From positions 3,410,001 through 3,474,000 of the forward strand of contig NZ_CP146963.1 of assembly GCF_037113525.1 (NCBI RefSeq): 64,000 nucleotides of DNA, written 5' to 3'. Shown here piece after piece: positions 60,379 through 64,000 of the stretch. Numbering within the stretch: the stretch's first letter is position 1; each line of letters opens with the position of its first letter. A program made the translations under genes and the position numbers. Source of the stretch: Butyrivibrio fibrisolvens (GTDB taxonomy: Bacteria; Bacillota; Clostridia; Lachnospirales; Lachnospiraceae). Under the pieces are notes generated by a model that worked only from the letters and a program-made list of their open reading frames with translations, was not told the DNA's origin and did no database searches.

Positions 60379-60926
60379 ACTGTCATTATTTCCTTAGTTT
60401 TAGCTTCGATAGTAGCATCGATCTTCTTAACGAAATCATCTGTGATCTTCTGAAGTTCATCTGTAAGATCGCTGATCTCATCCTCAGAAACCTCTGTTCC
60501 CTTAAGCTTCTTGAATGCTTCATTACCATCACGGCGAACATTTCTTACTGCAACCTTGGCATCTTCACCCTTTTTCTTGATGTCCTTAGAAAGCTGTTTA
60601 CGTCTTTCCTCTGTAAGTTCAGGGAAAATAAGACGGATAACTGTTCCATCATTAGTAGGATTGATTCCGATATCTGATGTAAGGATAGCTTTCTCTATCT
60701 CTTTAAGCATATTCTTTTCCCAAGGAGCGATCTGGATGATTCTTGCTTCAGGAACTGATACGTTACCAACCTGCTGGATTGGTGTAGGTGTTCCATAGTA
60801 ATCTACACGGATCTTATCAAGAACATGAGGATTAGCTCTTCCTGCTCTTACTGTTGCAAGATCTTCTACAAGAAAATCATATGCTTTGTTCATCTTATCG
60901 CTATATACTTTAACCTTTTCGTTCAT
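60375..60926 (-). CDS. frr: Ribosome recycling factor
   Basis: 183 residues from ATG 60926 (AAAGGAGG upstream); a longer frame starting at 60974 is rejected for lack of a ribosome binding site. Conserved blocks are LVEDLATVRAGRANPHVLDKI, IQIAPWEK and IRLIFPELTEERRKQL. It dissociates post-termination ribosomes with EF-G. pyrH lies 14 bp upstream. Confidence 0.96.
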   Translation of the reverse strand: MNEKVKVYSDKMNKAYDFLVEDLATVRAGRANPHVLDKIRVDYYGTPTPIQQVGNVSVPEARIIQIAPWEKNMLKEIEKAILTSDIGINPTNDGTVIRLIFPELTEERRKQLSKDIKKKGEDAKVAVRNVRRDGNEAFKKLKGTEVSEDEISDLTDELQKITDDFVKKIDATIEAKTKEIMTV

Positions 60927-60939
60927 TTTATCTCCTCCT

Positions 60940-61632
60940 TTACGCTTCAACGGTTGTTCCGTTAAATGTACCACTTACTGCCTTAACAATGCTTCCTTCT
61001 TCCTGAAGAGCAAATACACGCATAGGCATGTGATTGTCTCTTGCAAGTATTGAAGCTGTCATGTCTACAACCTGAAGGTTCTGTGCCACAACATCATCAA
61101 TTGAGATCTTATCATATCTCTTCGCATCAGGATTTACTGCCGGGTCTGAATCATATACGCCGTCAATAGCCTTTGCAAGAAGGATCATATCTGCCTCAAC
61201 CTCTACCGCACGAAGAACTACGCCTGTATCTGTTGAGAAGTAAGGATGGCCAGTGCCTCCTGCGAAGAACACTACCATATTTTTGGAAAAATACTTCTGT
61301 GCACGATCTTTGGAAAAAAGCTTTGTGAAGGATCCGCATTCAAATGGAGTAAGAATAGCTGTGTTCATTCCTTCACTTCTGAAAATCTCAGATACATAAA
61401 TGCAGTTCATTATTGTGGCAAGCATTCCGATCTGGTCAGCCTTAACGCGGTCAATGCTTTCACTGGTCCTGCCTCTCCAGAAATTACCACCTCCGATGAC
61501 AATTCCTACCTGTGTTCCAGACTGTAGTATTTCTTTGACCTGAAGTGCGACCTTTCTGACAGTAGGCTCATCAAATCCGGTCTTTTTGTCGCCAGCAAGT
61601 GCTTCACCGCTGAGTTTGAGTAGAATTCTCAT
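60940..61632 (-). CDS. pyrH: UMP kinase
   Basis: 230 residues, slightly short. LLKLSGEALAG, IVIGGGNFWRGR, VFFAGGTGHPYFSTDT and DNHMPMRVFAL mark the amino-acid kinase family UMP kinase. It makes UDP in pyrimidine synthesis. The ATG follows a terminator by 17 bp, and pyrH leads pyrH-frr-uppS-cdsA. Confidence 0.96.
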   Translation of the reverse strand: MRILLKLSGEALAGDKKTGFDEPTVRKVALQVKEILQSGTQVGIVIGGGNFWRGRTSESIDRVKADQIGMLATIMNCIYVSEIFRSEGMNTAILTPFECGSFTKLFSKDRAQKYFSKNMVVFFAGGTGHPYFSTDTGVVLRAVEVEADMILLAKAIDGVYDSDPAVNPDAKRYDKISIDDVVAQNLQVVDMTASILARDNHMPMRVFALQEEGSIVKAVSGTFNGTTVEA

Positions 61633-61649
61633 TGATTTTGTCCTCTTTC

Positions 61650-61684
61650 AAAAAAATAATGCCGGGAATTGTCTCCCCGGCATT
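61650..61684 (-). terminator. Terminator or attenuator just upstream of pyrH
   Basis: AATGCCGGG (61658-61666, plus) pairs with CCCGGCATT (61676-61684), followed on the minus strand by ATTTTTTT, and the pyrH ribosome binding site starts within a few bases. It would end bactofilin-side transcripts or attenuate pyrH. Confidence 0.8.
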
Positions 61685-61703
61685 AATTAATTCTGGTCCG
61701 CAA

Positions 61704-61723
61704 AAGACATTCCTCAATGTCTT
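61704..61723 (-). terminator. Short hairpin after the bactofilin gene
   Basis: AAGACATT (61704-61711) pairs perfectly with AATGTCTT (61716-61723) around a 4-nt loop, with TTTTG after it on the minus strand. It is a compact terminator candidate 12 bp past the bactofilin stop. Confidence 0.5.
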
Positions 61724-61735
61724 ATGATACCATTA

Positions 61736-62842
61736 TCAGTTCTTATTCTTCAAGCCCTCAAAGAAAGCAGATGGATTAACTTCAGCATATGTCTGTGAGC
61801 ACATACCTTCGATAACCGCACCATTGTTGATCTGTACTGACTGAGACTTGATGTTACCCATTACGATAGCTGTTGTATCAAGGACAACAGGACCGTGCAC
61901 ATCAATGTCACCCTTTACAGCACCTGCGATAACTGCGCTTGTTGCAAAAAGGTTACCGATGATTACTGAACTCTGTCCGATCTTTACACTACCGTTAGAA
62001 TGGATATCTCCATTTATTCTTGCTGCCTCAGCATAAATCTCTGCAGCATTTGAATTACCTTCTATTTCACCAGTTACATTAAGTTTTCCATATGCAGTTA
62101 CATTACCAATTACTTTTCCGATAAGATCGAGTGATCCTGTTGTCTGAATATCACCATTTACGACCATACCCTCGGTGATCGATGCAGTTTCATCTGTTGC
62201 TACGCGTTCTGTGTCCATCATGATATATCCCCCGTCTTCGTTAATATTGTCAGAAACGGAATAGTCATCCGTACTCTGCTCTACGTTATCAAGTTCAGAT
62301 ATTTCTACTTCTGGCTCTGCGTGATCTTCAAATGGAACCTCTTCTTCAGGCTGCTTGGGCTCAAAAGATGGTTCAGAAGGGAAAACGCTTGGTATTACAT
62401 AATCGTCATTTACCGGTTCTTCTAAGCTGTCATTTTCTTCGAAGCTATCTTCCTCCTTTTCTTCTGTCTCTGGCTCTTCTTCAGGTTCTTTTTCGCTTGA
62501 AGTTGTACTTATCGGATCTGTTGGAAATGTTATAGCATCAAAGTCAGGTTCATCGTATGGTTCCGGCTCTTTGACTTCTTCTGGCTCTGATGAAAATTCC
62601 TTTGCCGGTACTTCTTCAGGTTCATCTTCTGGTTCCTCGTTTTGTGCTGCAACACTCTCTTCCGGCTCAGGAATGTCTTCGACCTGAATCTTATCCAGGT
62701 GACTTAGCATGCTGTCAAGATCCACTTCCTCGACCCCTGCGTTATCCTGCCCGGCATTCTTCTCTGCAGCCGTTTTTTCCTCAGGATCAATTTCGTCCAC
62801 AGCATTCGAAAGATCCTTTTTCAGCTCTGAGAAAAATCCCAT
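61736..62842 (-). CDS. Bactofilin with long acidic N-terminal region
   Basis: 368 residues from ATG 62842 (GGAGG upstream). Residues 1-25 (MGFFSELKKDL) could be an amphipathic membrane-targeting helix. Residues 30-205 are acidic and rich in Glu/Pro/Asp/Ser. The C-terminal bactofilin beta-helix (about 225-340) has the regular GDIxTTGSLDLIG, GNVTAYGKLNVTGEIEG and GDIHSNGSVKIG turns. Bactofilins polymerise without nucleotide into cytoskeletal filaments that place cell-wall enzymes. The gene follows the deacetylase gene by 16 bp, so the two are probably co-transcribed. Confidence 0.85.
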   Translation of the reverse strand: MGFFSELKKDLSNAVDEIDPEEKTAAEKNAGQDNAGVEEVDLDSMLSHLDKIQVEDIPEPEESVAAQNEEPEDEPEEVPAKEFSSEPEEVKEPEPYDEPDFDAITFPTDPISTTSSEKEPEEEPETEEKEEDSFEENDSLEEPVNDDYVIPSVFPSEPSFEPKQPEEEVPFEDHAEPEVEISELDNVEQSTDDYSVSDNINEDGGYIMMDTERVATDETASITEGMVVNGDIQTTGSLDLIGKVIGNVTAYGKLNVTGEIEGNSNAAEIYAEAARINGDIHSNGSVKIGQSSVIIGNLFATSAVIAGAVKGDIDVHGPVVLDTTAIVMGNIKSQSVQINNGAVIEGMCSQTYAEVNPSAFFEGLKNKN

Positions 62843-62858
62843 ATCTTTATCCTCCGTT

Positions 62859-64000
62859 CTATTGATTCTTACTATGTTGAACCGGCACTGTGTCCTCTGT
62901 GACCGGTACAATCACCGTGTTTGGAAGGCTCTGGATATACTCAATTATCTCAGGAAGAGCCTCTACCGTTTCCTCCTTATCAGCAGCATCGTGAAGGAGG
63001 ATCATACAATTCTCATGTTCCGTAATATTGGCTGTAACATTAGAAACAATAATGCTTGAAGCTATATTGTCTCCGCCATATACATTCCAGTCAAAATAAG
63101 TAATATTGTTCCGATCAAGATATCCTATAAGATCGGACATTGGTACCTGACTTGCTGTGTTGGAACTGCCTCCCGGAAATCTGTAATAGGTAGTCCATAC
63201 TCCTGTAATATCAAATATATAATTCTGAATCTTGTGAAGGTCTGTCTGAAAACTGTCTAAGGATTCATATAATACTTTGTAATCGTGACTGTAGGAATGC
63301 ATACCAATTGTATGTCCCTCGTCAACTATACGTTTATACATATCATCATATCCTGACTTCCCGCACACAAAGAACGTGGCCTTGACATCATAAGAAGCCA
63401 GAATGTCTAAAATTTCTGCTGTACGTGGGCTCGGACCATCATCAAACGTAAGATATACATATCTTATGCCATTGGAAGAGGCCGGCGACTGCTTTGAAAC
63501 AACCGATACAGCTTCTGCGTTACCGGAAAGAGGTATTATGTTATCCTGCACATCCTGTAACGTTTCTAGACTATCCTTATACTCATTAAACTCATTCTGA
63601 ATAGCTAATAATCTGTCGTTAATCGCGTCGTATTCGCTTTTAAGTATAATGCATTGAAGTGAAAAGAAAATAAGTGCAACAATAAGAAATGCTGCTACAA
63701 ATGTTTTTATAAGAAAGCCTTTATCAAAAAAATCAAAGGAGGCTATTCTGTCTCTTAATGAACGATATTCTACCCATTCTCCGGATGCGTTTTCAACTTT
63801 CAGATCATCCAGATTAATATCTTTTAAATAGTTTGTACTTGTTTTAGGATCATCGGTCTCAGAAACAATTTCTTCGTTTCTGACTTTATCTTCGTTACTA
63901 ACATTTTCTTCGCCGCCGTCAGTATCAGCGGCTTCTACTTGGCCGGCAACTGTTTTGCATTCATCACCGCCGCGATCAGTATCTCCAGTATTAGTATTAA
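62859..64000 (-). CDS. Membrane-anchored polysaccharide deacetylase (partial, start outside window)
   Basis: The frame is open to the window edge, giving at least 380 residues; the start lies beyond 64000. In order: a cytoplasmic Asp/Glu/Asn-rich part, one membrane segment (FVAAFLIVALIFFSLQCII, about 63650-63710), a short coiled coil (SEYDAINDRLLAIQNEF), then a NodB domain with LTFDDGPSP (metal Asp), HSYSHD (metal His) and YRFPGG. It is a type II protein with its catalytic domain outside, probably deacetylating peptidoglycan or another wall sugar. An internal GTG at 63551 is not the true start. Confidence 0.88.
   Translation of the reverse strand, partial: NTNTGDTDRGGDECKTVAGQVEAADTDGGEENVSNEDKVRNEEIVSETDDPKTSTNYLKDINLDDLKVENASGEWVEYRSLRDRIASFDFFDKGFLIKTFVAAFLIVALIFFSLQCIILKSEYDAINDRLLAIQNEFNEYKDSLETLQDVQDNIIPLSGNAEAVSVVSKQSPASSNGIRYVYLTFDDGPSPRTAEILDILASYDVKATFFVCGKSGYDDMYKRIVDEGHTIGMHSYSHDYKVLYESLDSFQTDLHKIQNYIFDITGVWTTYYRFPGGSSNTASQVPMSDLIGYLDRNNITYFDWNVYGGDNIASSIIVSNVTANITEHENCMILLHDAADKEETVEALPEIIEYIQSLPNTVIVPVTEDTVPVQHSKNQ

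Noticed and set aside
1..64000. CRISPR array, prophage, rRNA operon or replication origin
   Set aside because: No regularly spaced direct repeats, phage structural genes, rRNA sequence or DnaA-box cluster was found on reading the window.

Overview
This 64 kb window looks like the chromosome of a low-to-moderate GC Firmicute of class Clostridia, most likely a Lachnospiraceae member such as Butyrivibrio. The evidence is a Gram-positive PolC, the order rimP-nusA-ylxR-ylxQ-infB-rbfA-nrnA-truB-ribF-rpsO-pnp, the order ispG-rseP-dxr-cdsA-uppS-frr-pyrH, and a nusB-xseA-xseB-ispA-dxs-tlyA-nadK-argR-recN string. This is an inference from gene order and protein character; no database was searched. Every gene I can support lies on the minus strand, so transcription runs from high to low coordinates.

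Layout. (1) 1-5.7 kb is accessory metabolism and resistance: a decayed sugar ABC permease tail, a methyltransferase, an AadA-like nucleotidyltransferase, a DinB/DUF3795 fusion, an AraC-GyrI regulator, and an overlapping metallophosphoesterase/S66 peptidase pair. (2) 5.7-18.1 kb is a defence-like island: an AbiE-like antitoxin with a deleted, frameshifted toxin; an XRE regulator; an IS200/IS605 element (TnpA plus a TnpB lacking its zinc ribbon); a C-terminal remnant resembling an rRNA methyltransferase; an intact AbiEi/AbiEii pair; a zinc-ribbon/HTH gene with an amber codon; and a four-gene overlapping operon. That operon encodes a glycine-zipper protein with a possible nuclease domain, a long coiled-coil protein, a small winged-helix protein and an SF1 (UPF1-like) helicase. 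It is my best candidate for an undescribed system. (3) 18.5-36.3 kb carries housekeeping genes: rlmD, pcrA, recN, argR, nadK, tlyA, dxs, ispA, xseAB, nusB, an Asp23 protein, a transglutaminase lipoprotein and prfC. (4) 36.5-48.1 kb is the pnp to rimP transcription/translation cluster. (5) 48.2-50.2 kb has two identical tRNA-Glu(CTC) genes, an HD protein and a membrane protein. (6) 50.2-64 kb has polC, then ispG-rseP-dxr-cdsA-uppS-frr-pyrH, a bactofilin and a partial membrane-anchored deacetylase.

How the genes work together. Four MEP/isoprenoid genes (dxs, ispA, ispG, dxr) plus uppS supply undecaprenyl carrier lipid, next to cdsA for phospholipids. rimP/nusA/infB/rbfA/truB/ribF/rpsO/pnp and rlmD/tlyA/frr/prfC serve ribosome biogenesis and translation. 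Non-coding features stand out. Three intergenic regions are packed with perfect hairpins, and one shows compensatory base changes between copies. Several strong terminator-like hairpins sit directly in front of the ribosome binding sites of rlmD, truB, dxr and pyrH. A partial copy of the 3' end of ribF lies immediately downstream of ribF.
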